From Ilyonectria destructans (Eukaryota; Ascomycota; Sordariomycetes; Hypocreales; Nectriaceae), in NCBI GenBank assembly GCA_020740775.1, contig JAHEWK010000032.1:62001-126000 (forward strand): DNA of 64,000 nucleotides, written 5' to 3'. Made by a program: the position numbers and the translations under genes. Below, piece after piece: positions 32,569 through 43,250 of this stretch. The notes under the pieces were generated by a model. That model was not told the DNA's origin, did no database searches, and saw only the letters and a list, made by a program, of their open reading frames with translations. The number at the start of each line of letters is the position of its first letter. The stretch's first letter is position 1.

Positions 32569-35500
32569 TCAGAGCAGCTCAGCCGACATGTGCGATGCGC
32601 AACATGTGTACTTTGGGCAGAGCGCCTTCCGATTCCTCACATCCAGTCCCGCCATATCCTTATCCATGGCCTCGACGTCGGCGCCCCGGTCGAGCAGCAG
32701 CTTGACGACGGCCTCGTGCCCGTTCTGGGCGGCCCACCATAGCGGCGTCCCACCATAATCCTCGTCCTTAGCCTCGACGTCGGCACCCTTGTCGAGCAGC
32801 AGCTTGACGACGGCCACGTGCCCCATCCCGGCGGCCAGCCAAAGCGGCGTCTGACCATACCTGTCCTTCGCCTCGACGTCGGCGCCCTTCTCGAGCAGCA
32901 GCTTGACGACGGCCTCGTGCCCGTTCTCGGCGGCCTTGTATAGCGGCGTCCCACGATCATACCCATCGCCCATGGCCTCGACGTCGGCGCCCTTCGCGAG
33001 CAGCAGCTTGAGGACGGCCTCGTGCCCGTTCTCGGCAGCCCGCCAAAGCGGCGTCCCACCATAATGCTCCTTACCCTTGGCCTCGACCTCGGCGCCCCGG
33101 TAGAGCAGCAGCTTGACGACGGCCGCGTGCCCTCTCCCGGCGGCCAGCCATAGCGGCGTCCCACCATAATAATCATCCTTAGCCTTGACGTCGGCGCCCT
33201 TCTCGAGCAGCAGCTTGACGACGGCCGCGTGCCCTCTCTCGGCGGCCAACCATAGCGGCGTCCCACCATAATAATCATCCTTAGCCTCGACGTCGGCGCC
33301 CTTCTCAAGCAGCAGCTTGACGACGGCCTCGTGCCCGTTCTCGGCGGCCCACCAAAGCGGCGTCGTCCGACCATAATACTTATCCTTCGAGTCGACCTCG
33401 GCGCCCTTCTCGAGCAGCAGCTTGACGACGGCCTCGTGCCCGTTCTGGGCGGCCCACCATAGCGGCGTCTGACCATAACCCTTATTCTTGGCCTCGACGT
33501 CGGCGCCCTTCTCGAGCAGCAGCTTGACGACGGCTTCGTGCCCGTTCTCGGCGGCCCGCCATAGCGGCGTCCCACCATACTTATCCTTGGCCTCGACGTC
33601 GGCGCCTTTGTCGAACAGCAGCTTGACGACGGCCTCGTCCCCGTTCCGGGCGGCCAAGCAAAGCGGCGTCCGACCATAATCCTCATCCTTCGAGTCGACC
33701 TCGGCGCCCTTCTCGAGCAGCAGCTTGACGACGGCCTCGTGCCCGTTCTCGGCGGCCCACCAAAGCGGCGTCGTCCGACCATAATACTTATCCTTCGAGT
33801 CGACCTCGGCGCCCTGTTGGAGAAGTAGCTTGACAACGGCAATATGTCCAAAATACGACGCTACCATAAGATCCGTAAAATACTCGGTAGTCTTCATACC
33901 TGTAGTCTTCCAATAGATTCTAAACCATGCCGAGTAGCTCTTCGAATCCGGATCACAAATTCTCAGAGCGGAAGGTACAATGGCAGCGTCATCGATGATA
34001 CCGGCCTCGCGGAAGTGAGCGCCCCAAGTTTTGGCCGAGTAATCTAAGAAGGCGTGGCTATCGACGGAGTGGCCGGCTTCCTCATTCGCATCTGTCGGAA
34101 GGCTAAAGTCGGAGTTAAAGAAGTTCAGATAGCGCACGCAGAGCTCCGCAAGAACGGCGTGTGCGTCGCGAGTAGTGATGGAGTGATGCCAGGGTAACTC
34201 CGACGGAACAGTTCTAGGCGATGCCAAATCTGCGAGGAGAAATTCGCGAGCAGTTTGGTGAAGGAAATAAATCTTGCCATGATGGATTGAGACGAACAAT
34301 CCACACCAAGATCTGAGACTTGACTTGAAGTCCATTTCTTTCTCCAGGTCGAGGTCGTGAAAAGACCGTGATGTGTCGTCTATATTCACGGCAATGTTCA
34401 TTTCCGAGAGTGCTAGCGGCCGACCCGCGACCAAGATAATACTCAAGGCTTTCCGAACCATCGGACGTTCCTCATCCTTAGACTTGTTAAGGATTTGCTC
34501 ATATGCCTCATTGACACTCCTCGGAAGTATTGCAATAGTTGACTCGACTCCCTTTGTGTCTTTTTAAAGTTTCCTTTCTCCAAGTAGTCGAACACAAGGT
34601 AGACCCAGAGATAGGTACGGTGGGTGGCCTCCTGTAGTTTTTTCTCTAGGTGGCTCTTGATATCGTGTGAGAGGCTCTTCTTCTCCGACAGCTGATTGAC
34701 CCGGTGCGTAATGACGCGATTCACCTCCTGACTGATGGTTTCCGACTCTTCCTCTCCTGGTATACGGATATTTGGAAAAGCGTCCAATAGGCCGTGGAAC
34801 TCGGACACTATCTGCTCGTACGGGCGGCACGTTAGAAGATGCTTCAACCTGCCATGGCCCAACCGGTCGCCGCGGGATTGACTCCTCACATTCCGCATCA
34901 GGTCCGCAAACTCCGATTCGGCACATTCGTCCAGGGCATCAAGGACCATGGTTACGGGTCCTGCTTGGGGATCTTTTACGGCGTTTCGTAGAACCTCCCA
35001 GAGCGATTCTGTAGAGTTGACCAAACGTGGCCCATCCTTGTGGAATTGTGGCATGGCATGTTTGATCAGAGACCGCTTCTGAGAGAAGAGCTGGTGAAGC
35101 AGTGCGCAAAGCGCTTGCCGGACGGTGTTCTGGTCTTGGTCTTTGAAGAAGAAGTAGCAGATGGTTGTCGATCGTGGCAGGCCATGGTCGATCAGGTACT
35201 TGGCCAACACCGACTTTCCACAGCCAGGATCCGCCGTGACTAGCAGGGGCCCGGACTCCTGTTTCAACCAGCTCTGGAAATGCTTGTGTTTGAGTAACCA
35301 CAGGCAGGTGCCTTCAACCCTTTCTTCCACTCGGCCTTTGTACCACTCGTACGTGGCGTCGCTGCCGTCAGCTGTGAGGCGGAACAGCTGGTGACACTTT
35401 TGTTCTTCTTCGGACAGCCTTTCCTTGGCTAGATCTTTCTTGGCTTGGAGATGCTCCTTAGCAATATCACGATGCTCCTTTGAAACATCCCGGTGCTCTT

Positions 35501-36664
35501 CTGCAACTTCTTGGAGGCCTGTACATAGGATTAACATGTATTAATAGTATGATTCTAAGCCTTGGAATTACCGGATAGAATATCGCCGATCTTCTTCTCA
35601 GCTTCAACTTTGTTGGGGGGGATCCGATATAAAAGATCTTTCGCATATGCAGCAGCCGCCATTGCTGCATAACCCTGCCACTCTTTGTTCTTGTGCGAGT
35701 CCGAGTAGTCGCATATACCGCGAATCACAAGACACGGAAAGTGATTCATCAGGCCTGCTGCTTCCATTTCAAAACACAGAACGTCCTTCTCCGTTGCAAG
35801 CCTATCCCGAACGAAAGCGTCCTTCATCAACTGGTTTGCTGAAGCAATCAGGCCGTAATGAATTGCCGGATTATCCTCGTCTGTCGTCCGTTCGCGCCGC
35901 GGTACCAAGTTCGACAGTTCATTAGCACAGAATGCTGCGCAGCCTCTCAAGTCGTGAGGGACCTCGGCTTTAAATAGCCTATCAGTACCTGGCGGCGGCC
36001 GCTCGTATCCCTGTCGTCGTAGCCTCGGGTTCTTCTCGAGAACGTCGTTGATAGCCTCTTCAAGCTGATGCCCCTTCCTCTCGTACCGGGCCTGGATTCC
36101 CGTCAACGCAGTTCGCAGAGTTGTCGGGGGCTGGTTCAAAAATCGGGTGTGTTGAAAGGCCTGGTCTTGGATCGTCTTGCCAAAGTCGTACTGGAACACC
36201 CCGCCCTCGCCGTCACGAGGTGCGCTGACCACAATGTCGCCCAGACGAATGTCGTGCTTCGCACTTGGTGCACCGCCGCCAATGCCGACCATTAAACCCA
36301 TTCTGACATTGGGAAAGCTGCGCAGCATATTCGTCGCTACACTGGCCGCGGAAGACGTTCCGTATTCACCATTGGGCAGCACAGCGATGACGACGTTATG
36401 CTTCCCAAGTCTACCCAATGTGTAGTCGTTGGGATCGTTTGGTGACACAAACCCCGGTGCTTCGTGCTCCTCGTCGAGAAATTCTTGTGCGGCAACATAC
36501 TCCGTCCTTATGGCGCAGATCCACCCGACGGTGTAGTCATCATTTACCTTTCGCTCAGGAGCGTCGGCTGCTGGTGTTCTCGCATCAAAAGCTAGCTTCC
36601 TCCTCGTTGTGGCACAAGTCGCAGCGCCTTGATCATCCACATATGTGAAATTTCGCTTCGGCAT
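32569..36664 (-). pseudogene. PNP_UDP/NACHT/ankyrin NLR-type receptor with one frameshift
   Basis: Exon 1 (36664-35572) encodes a nucleoside-phosphorylase-like PNP_UDP_1 domain: [79 protein letters not shown] 53-nt intron (35571-35519; GTAATT...GTACAG, phase 1) leads to a charged linker, then NACHT: P-loop LLVTADPGCGKSVLAKYL, Walker B MVLDALDEC, sensor-like HLLTCRPY. Near 34552-34560 one base appears missing, shifting the frame just after YLEKGNFKKT; the other frame resumes at once (VESTIAILPRSVNEAYEQIL) and runs through LHQTAREFLLA to about 12 ankyrin units and a short odd tail. Known role of the class: ligand sensing by repeats, NACHT oligomerisation, PNP-type effector. Everything else is open, so the lesion is very recent or a sequence error. 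Confidence 0.85.
32650..33850 (-). repeat. Ankyrin-coding tandem array, about 102-105-bp units
   Basis: About 12 units with the core TPLWWAAENGHEAVVKLLLE; 11 are nearly identical at DNA level. The units at about 33345-33400 and 33760-33815, both with an extra Thr (GRTTPLWW), are essentially the same, as expected from block duplication. Such high internal conservation is a feature of fast-evolving fungal NLR repeats. Confidence 0.9.
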
Positions 36665-37117
36665 TCTCTATGGTGTAATCCTCGGAAGGGCGAACTCGAA
36701 ATTGATGACTTTCTGGCAGTTGACCGTATTCGAGGGCGGAGTTCATTCTGGCCGCAACTTCGCATTGGAGTCAAATGGTCAGCACTGCTCTTGGAACAGG
36801 AAAGGAATCTGGCGGGGGCAGCAGCCACGTCTTGCCAAGGTCCCCAGCGCCACGGCCAAGGCAGCAGCGTAGCTAACCCCTCCAATCCCGGGGTTTAGTG
36901 GATTTAGAAGAGTCACCAATGCTCAATGATTGAGTGAGCACCGAGAAACACAACGATTATGAAAGAAGCCACGCGAAAATGATTGCCATTGCTCAGACGA
37001 CAAAGCTGTTGGGCAGAGTTGGGCAGACGGAAAGCCAGGCAGGTATGTGTGATTAGTAATCTGGCGAAGCCACCCCTCCTCGACCGCCAGCGCGTACTGG
37101 CAGTTGAATGAGCACCT
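36665..37117. other. Upstream region of the PNP-NACHT-ankyrin gene
   Basis: No gene recognised; presumably holds the promoter of the gene at 36664 (minus strand). Confidence 0.4.
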
Positions 37118-37123
37118 CTCGCC

Positions 37124-37190
37124 CAGTACGAAACGGAAACAGCTTAGTGCAAAGGCCCTCTGGGGTGTGTCCCCCCGGGCGAATAAAAAC
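37124..37190 (+). mobile_element. LINE 3'-end fragment
   Basis: About 67 bp (AGTACGAAACGGAAACAGC ... GTGTCCCCCCGGGCGAATAAAAA) match the last part of the LINE 3' UTR at 25.28-25.34 kb and, reversed, at 53.5-53.57 kb. It is an extreme 5'-truncated insertion. Confidence 0.85.
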
Positions 37191-37209
37191 CTACCTAACT
37201 ATCAGCCGC

Positions 37210-37263
37210 CTATCCACGCCATATTTGCAAATGTGTCGTGGAGTGTCATGGATTTGAACCCTG
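37210..37263 (+). mobile_element. Solo right end of the hAT element
   Basis: The 54 bp TATCCACGCCATATTTG ... CATGGATTTGAACCCTG nearly match 46212-46265, the right terminus of the full hAT at 43.3-46.3 kb, including the terminal inverted repeat with one substitution (GATTTG for GATTTC). No left end is nearby, so it is a truncated relic just beside a LINE fragment. Confidence 0.8.
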
Positions 37264-39493
37264 ATAGGATAAAATACCATAACACTCTCTGTCTGGGCCA
37301 AGGAGCGTGGTCAATAAAGTCCGGTCAGATTCAATCAGATGTTACGGCTTGGTCCTTCATAACAGCGTATAAGACTTATAGGGCAGCTAGAGCACCTCGT
37401 TGATTAATGCCCAATCTTTTGCCCTGTGGCCTAACGGTTAGAGGTGCCCGTACTAACAGAGACGCTATGGGCAAATTGAGAGGCTAGTACAGGGTTTTTT
37501 GATAGAGCTCATGGCCACAAGTCGCACAGAACTTTATCCCATCAAAAGGACCCGGTGCCGGCCATGGGTAATCAATAGGGAAGGCGCGAATGATTGCTGA
37601 CTTGATAAGGAGCCTGATCCGGGGTGAAATGCGCGGGGTCGGACGCCTGTGATGTCTGTGCTGGCGTTGGAGGGTTTATGGCGATGTGCGGCGAGGATCT
37701 TGGGGAGGTAACGGCATCTAACTCAATTGCGCGGGCTGTACGGTTGTCCATTTCAAAAGTTTTGTCCAACGCTAAAGACGCCACATCCCTTGATCCTTGT
37801 CAGTTACCTGAGGTACATCGAGGATAAGGTCGCTTCACTGATCCATCCGCTACGCCTTCTATAACTTCAGAGGCAATAGGTATCATCGGCCAAGAGCTAG
37901 CGGTCGCTAGTGCGCTATAATTTGACTCCTTTCAGGGCTCATGGGATGAGGGAAGTACTTAGTGTACTTATCCTAGCATTGATTGGTTCACTGGATATCG
38001 TTGCTTTTTCTTAGGACAAAACTTTTGAAATGGTCCTCCGTAGTTAAGACATGATGAACGACATCGATGTCATCAAACACCTTACTGACTTAGTCCACTT
38101 CTTGCCCGAGTCTACGTCCACTTCCGTCTGCTCCGCTCCACTTTTTGCTCTGCTTCACATTATGTTATTGGATGCGGCCCTATGCCTTATGCAGGAACAA
38201 GGTGCTCCTACCGAACGACTCCGTAAAGGAGACTTGCCCCCGTGCCATAAACAACTGGTGGAAGCCATTGCCCGGCCGAGTTTCGTGCCCAACCTAGCGT
38301 CACGTATTTTGCGTGCGATCTCGGCGGGAATCGTCGTTTTGCGAGGGAATCCAGATCTCTGGCAGCGGCTGGTCCGCCGCGCATCCAGCCACATGTGCAC
38401 CGCCATTGGCACCTGAGTTGCTGATAGCGAGTACATAAGGTTTTGTTAGGAAGATCAAGCGCAACGGCCGCTATCAAGCGTAGCGGCCGCTATCAAGCGC
38501 AGCGGCCGCTGCCGTATCTCCGAGGCGCGCTATTGGTGGTTGGATTAGTAGTGGAGATTGCCAGCCAATCACTTTCCAGCTATCCGTCCGCGAAGCAGAC
38601 CGACGGTGGAGATTCGGCGACGGACAATCCAAGTTGACGGACACGTCAGCGGTGATTGGTTGCCAACTTCACTTTGACACACAGGGATAACTCTCCATCT
38701 GTACAAAGTGGCCTATGGTGTCCAAAAACCCACGAAAGCAACCAACCATGGCGCCGGCCTACCCCGCCACCATGTACAAATTGTCAGGACCACCGTCCTC
38801 CCGCCTCTAATCTTCACGCGAGACAATTTCGAGCCGAGTGGAAAATGGAAAGAACAGTACAAAATGCTACCCACGTTATTTGGACCAGATTGCATGGTGG
38901 TTTAAGATTCGGGCACCGTCTGAGAAGAAAATCATGGCGACAAGCCAACTAAAAAAGGAAAGGCGACCAACCAAAGATTACGGCCTGTCGTCTGCGGCAT
39001 GGCAGTAACCAAAACAGGGCATCCGACCAGAACATACTCCACGTCGATCAAAGGTTCCTGACGTCGACCAACGACGAACTACCCGTCGCCGAAGGAGCAG
39101 CCTTCGACTCTCTGTGGCGGGCTGAAACAGAGTTTTTCAGGTGAGACAAGACGCCACAAGCCGGACCACTGTCCAAAATCGGCCTTAGATTTTTCGTACC
39201 ATTGGCTCAGATCCGACTGGCATGTGCTCTTGGCCTGGGCCTGTTCGGTCATCAGGGGTTGGGGCATTCAGCTCAACACTTTCCTCGGACGCTAACCACT
39301 GAAGATCGATCCCTTACGGTCCGTGAGCACCCCCCTGTATAATGAGTCTGGACTGGCGCCTCCCAGCTGAAATTCTCCCCCAGAGGCTGTTGCGTTGCGA
39401 CCCGACGCAGTTATCTCAGGTAGAAATACCGCGAGCCGTCAGGAGCCCACCTGACTGGAGCTTCCTTCAAAATCTTCCGCCGACTAACACAAG
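37264..39493. other. Intergenic, about 2.2 kb
   Basis: No gene recognised. The plus frame 38051-38416 (IKHLTDLVHFLPESTSTSVC...) has no family match I know. A GCCCTGTGGCCTAACGGTTA motif at about 37421 resembles a tRNA D-arm but does not fold as a tRNA. A short tandem repeat lies at 38456-38512. The last few hundred bases presumably include the MHYT gene promoter. Confidence 0.35.
38456..38512. repeat. 20-bp tandem repeat, three units
   Basis: Three copies of AAGCGYARCGGCCGCTATC, the last slightly changed. GC-rich, each with a CGGCCG palindrome. Function unknown. Confidence 0.8.
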
Positions 39494-42467
39494 ATGTCGA
39501 CCGTTCAAGACCTGCTCAAGCAGTACTCGGGTCAGATCGTTCCGTTTTCGTTCCACGCCGGGTTCGTTAGCCTGAGTTACGTTGTCAGTCTGATTGGGGC
39601 CGGTTCGACGCTAGAGTTAATCAGTCGACGGACTTCTCACAAGGGCATTCATAACCAGTATGGCCTAATATTCAGACAATAGCTGGGGCAACTGGTTGAC
39701 TCCGAAACAGAATCTTGCTAGCCGGTGCCGCCATTTCTATGGGAGGGATTGCAATATGGTCCATGGTTGTTGACCGGTTGTCGCCTCTGAGCTCGCGAAC
39801 CAGCTCGCTGACACTCATGATAGCACTTCATCGGAAACAGAGCAATCTATATTCTTGACGGAGAAGAGGAGCTCCAAATCGCCTACTCTACCCGGTTGAC
39901 CATCCTCTCGTTATTCGTGCCTATTCTCGTGCTGCTACTTGCCTTCCTCGTCGTTAGCAGCAACGATCACATGCGTTGGTGGCGTATCGGTTTATCAGGC
40001 TCCCTATCCGGCGTTGCCATCTGTGGTATGCACTATCTCGGCAATGCTTCCATTAACAACTACCGCTGTAGCTACCAAACTACCTATGTCGTCGTCGCGG
40101 CGCTGATCGCGGTTGCTGCGAGCACCACGGCACTAGCGCTATTCTTTGTCTTCGACGCTGCTTGGACAAACGCGTGGTGGAGGAGGGTCGGATGTGCCAT
40201 GGTGCTCGCGGGGGCTGTGTCCGGGATGCACTGGTGTGCCGCCGCTGGGACGAGGTATACGTTGTTGCACCTGTATTCCCCCAGAAACGGGATGTCCCGC
40301 GATGCCACCATCATCGTGGTTATCTGCCTGGTGAGTATCCTCCATCAAGTCAGGCTCAGAAATCTAAGACTAGTCAGTCCGTCGGAGCATTTATTGTCAT
40401 GGCCGTTAGTTGGATCTACTCCGCTTGGATCAGAAGAGGCTATGCCAGCAAAGCACAACAGATCGTTCTCGCCGCGGCTGTGTTCGATAAGCGAGGAAGA
40501 ATACTGGTCAGCCAAGAAGGGTTGCTACCAAGTGAGGGGGTTACAGACACATTCCTGCAGAAGGTACGTAGGCAGCTCCTTTGGTACTTGAAGCTCCGAG
40601 ATGAATGAAATACAACAGTCAAACAACGATGTCTTCGGCACGGCCCACCCGCTCTTTCATTGGATGTTCCGAGCATCTCGAAACTGGTCGAGCATCACAA
40701 ATATTATTGACCGGATGGCCGACCATATCGGCTATCTTCCGCATGCCAGGCGCAATAACAGAACTGGAATCAAGCTGATGGGGGAGGATGGTCAGCCGAT
40801 CGAAAATTACGATGTCATTTTCCGTGAACTCTTTTGTCTCGCAGCCGTTGCGCTCGCGTCCAAGATGAAAGAGAATCTCTTAGGTGCTGGCATTCTGTGG
40901 GACGAGGTCTTCGCAACCGGCAGCACTTCGAAACCTGTGCGTCGACCGCAGATGGAACTCAACGATACCAGCAATTTCGACCCATCTCTCCAGAATACCA
41001 ATGTCTCTAAGAAGAGACTGGAACCGGATGATCTGGTCGAGAAAGGAGACAACCGAAGATACCAGGAAAACGGCCGGGGGTCTCTCATGTTTCTAGTACG
41101 CCATGTCGACAGCAGACGCGACGTCGAAAAACTCGAAACTGCCGGGTACCGGTTTGCCGAGTTGCACCAGGTGGTTGGCATCATCCGCTCGAGCATGAAG
41201 ATCAAGACCCCAGACCTCGGAGGAAGACTGCGCAATATGGCTACTCATTCGGAGAACAACGCTATACTCACTCCTGGAGTCTATCTCAGTATCTTTGCCG
41301 TCCGTGCTCGGTTGGACCACCATGGGTTTGATGTGCTGGTTCAAAAGAACGCCAGGAACCTGCTCCCGGCTACGAAGCTGCCGTTCGAATATCTCGAGCG
41401 ATGGCAGATTGGATTCCTCGGCCACCTTCAGCGCTTGACTACTTCGACCCTTACACATAAGCTGAACAACATGAAAAATCGCTCTGCCCAGGAAACCCGA
41501 TTTATATCCGAGCTCTGCGACGCAATAGTTGCACTCAGGGGATGGTTCGACGACGCCACATTCGAGGATGCAACGCTCATGTCCAAGGTCGTCCAGGTGC
41601 CTTGTTCTCCACTCGAAGGGAACTCTCGGTCGCTCGCATGCTCTCTCATCACATTTCGGCTGGTGCTTCCCATTCACGCCAGCGTCAGCTTCCCAAGGTG
41701 CGAATTCAGCCCCCTCCAGTTCTTCAAGATCCGTCAGCTAGTGTACGAGGGTTCGCCACACCATATCGCGTTCTCGCGCTCTGTACACCGCGAGCTGTCG
41801 TCTGTCCTGCATCACGCGCCTACGGGGCCATTGTTTGGGTCGGGAGGCCCAAGATCCCGCGGAGGCCGCGAGGCATCCCCTCGGCGATGGCTGGCGAGGT
41901 TTGATAGACCTACGACCAGTGGTCGTGCTGACAACGCCCGGGAAATCCTCACGACGAGCCAGGAGCAGCTGTGGACTGTGGCGTCCAACCATAGCTCGTC
42001 CCGCAACCGCGACCCAGGAGGCGAGAGTAGTGTTGATCGCGACCAGAAGCCGCCGTCGATTGGCCGCGCCGTTACGTTGGATGACCCGATAGCTCATCCC
42101 ATCAAGCGCCAGCAACTATACGGCGGCATCATGGTCTCGCAGGAAATCATGGTCGACGTTCAGGAGGTAAGTCGCTCAGTGAGCGCACGTGGGCACACGC
42201 AAGGCGCAAGCGAGGACGCTAACAATTGAGTCATCGCAGAAGAGCATAGGTGATACGAACATTGTCGCGATGAGAAACAGCAAGATGATTAATGATAGAA
42301 CCGACGTTTCCGTGGCGCCGATAGACGTAGAGGATGCCACTGCCTGGCCAGTGAACTTGTATCCCGGCGTCGCGGGTAGGGCATTCAATATTGAGGCAGA
42401 AAAGGAGGAAGGCGAGTCAACATTTGTAGATGAGCTACTTGCACTTTGTATGGACAAACAGCTATGA
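39494..42467 (+). CDS. MHYT-domain multi-pass membrane protein
   Basis: Six exons fit with correct phases: 39494-39657, 39711-39765, 39824-40330, 40378-40563, 40619-42166, 42240-42467 (895 aa). Introns are 47-73 nt with canonical ends. The junction of exons 2 and 3 restores the MHYT signature IAIWSMHFIGNRAI; two further repeats of it are CGMHYLGNASINNY and SGMHWCAAAGTRY, each in or beside hydrophobic helices (VPILVLLLAFLVV, VVVAALIAVAASTTALALFF). The N-terminal 300 or so residues thus form the MHYT sensor, thought to bind metal and sense small gases; the long C-terminal part is cytoplasmic-like and has no domain I can name (FHWMFRASRNWSSITNIIDR). Unlike bacterial relatives there is no GGDEF or EAL output domain. 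No disabling change: one of the few intact ordinary genes here. Confidence 0.85.
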
Positions 42468-42739
42468 TGGATGACTTTATGATAGATTCTGTCGAAGGGA
42501 TCAACGGGATAATTACGGAGGACTTTTTTGGATTTGCAGGTTTGGTAAATGGCGTCGACAACAGAGTGTATCCGCTTAGAAATGACATTTCATGCGAGCC
42601 AACAGATCGACCCGGACTTTTGATCGGCAAGAACCAAAGAAAAGGAAACTTCAAGGTTGCGCAGGTGGTACTATCTCATGCATCCTCTTGCCCCCGCCTG
42701 GCCTCTTGTTGGTAGACCCGCACTTCTATCAGCCTTGTC

Positions 42740-43060
42740 TCGCCATAGGGGTTTTTCCACCCGAGGCAACCTTGGCCACGCTTCACGAGGAGCACGAGGT
42801 TGTTCCCCACTACAAACGGTAGAGACCGCCTGACATTCGCCGTTCAATCTTACAATCGAGCTATTAATACTTTGCTAAAGAGAGCACTGGACCCGACCTC
42901 GATGCCCTTGTAGCCCTCGCCAGCATCATGTTCACCTCATCGAATGCCTTTGGGGCGACCCCAAGGCAGCCGCCACTCACGTCACGAGCGGCATCGGTCT
43001 GCTAAGGACGTGGCGGGAGAAGTCTGGCGAGTTGCATCACAGTTGGCCGGACCGACATCG
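42740..43060 (+). pseudogene. Remnant of a fungal Zn2Cys6-type transcription factor C-terminus
   Basis: Fragments in shifting frames read LTFAVQSYNRAINTLLKRAL, DLDALVALASIMFTS and ECLWGDPKAAATHVTSGIGL, LRTWREKSGELH. The order (QYN.AI.LL ... ALVA.I.F...E.L.G.P..A..H...G..LL..W) is that of the C-terminal region of fungal-specific Zn2Cys6 transcription factors. The DNA-binding domain is missing and at least two frame changes occur. It abuts the DNA ligase pseudogene. Confidence 0.45.
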
Positions 43061-43250
43061 GGTCCCGCGAAGTATTTGAATTCTCGTCTTTCGACGCAGC
43101 GGAACGGCTCAGTGAGACATTCGTTCAAGCCATCACACAGCGGTGGGAAGGATTTGTGCTCAAAGGTTGCGACGACCCCTACTTCTCATTCAACGGAAGC
43201 AGGCCATTCATCAAGCTCAAGAAAGATTACATTCCAGGCCTTGGTGACAC

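Noticed and set aside
32637..33851. 404-aa open frame overlapping the ankyrin array (TRPSSSCCSRRAPTS repeats)
   Set aside because: It is a shifted frame of the ankyrin repeats, open only because the repeat length is a multiple of three; the ankyrin frame has clear family sequence.
37421..37475. tRNA- or SINE-like start GCCCTGTGGCCTAACGGTTA
   Set aside because: An A-box-like D-arm is present, but the anticodon and T arms do not pair and no B box follows, so neither a tRNA nor a SINE is supported.
38051..38416. 121-aa plus-strand frame as a gene
   Set aside because: No recognisable motif, promoter or intron evidence; overlapping minus frames of similar length are equally open.
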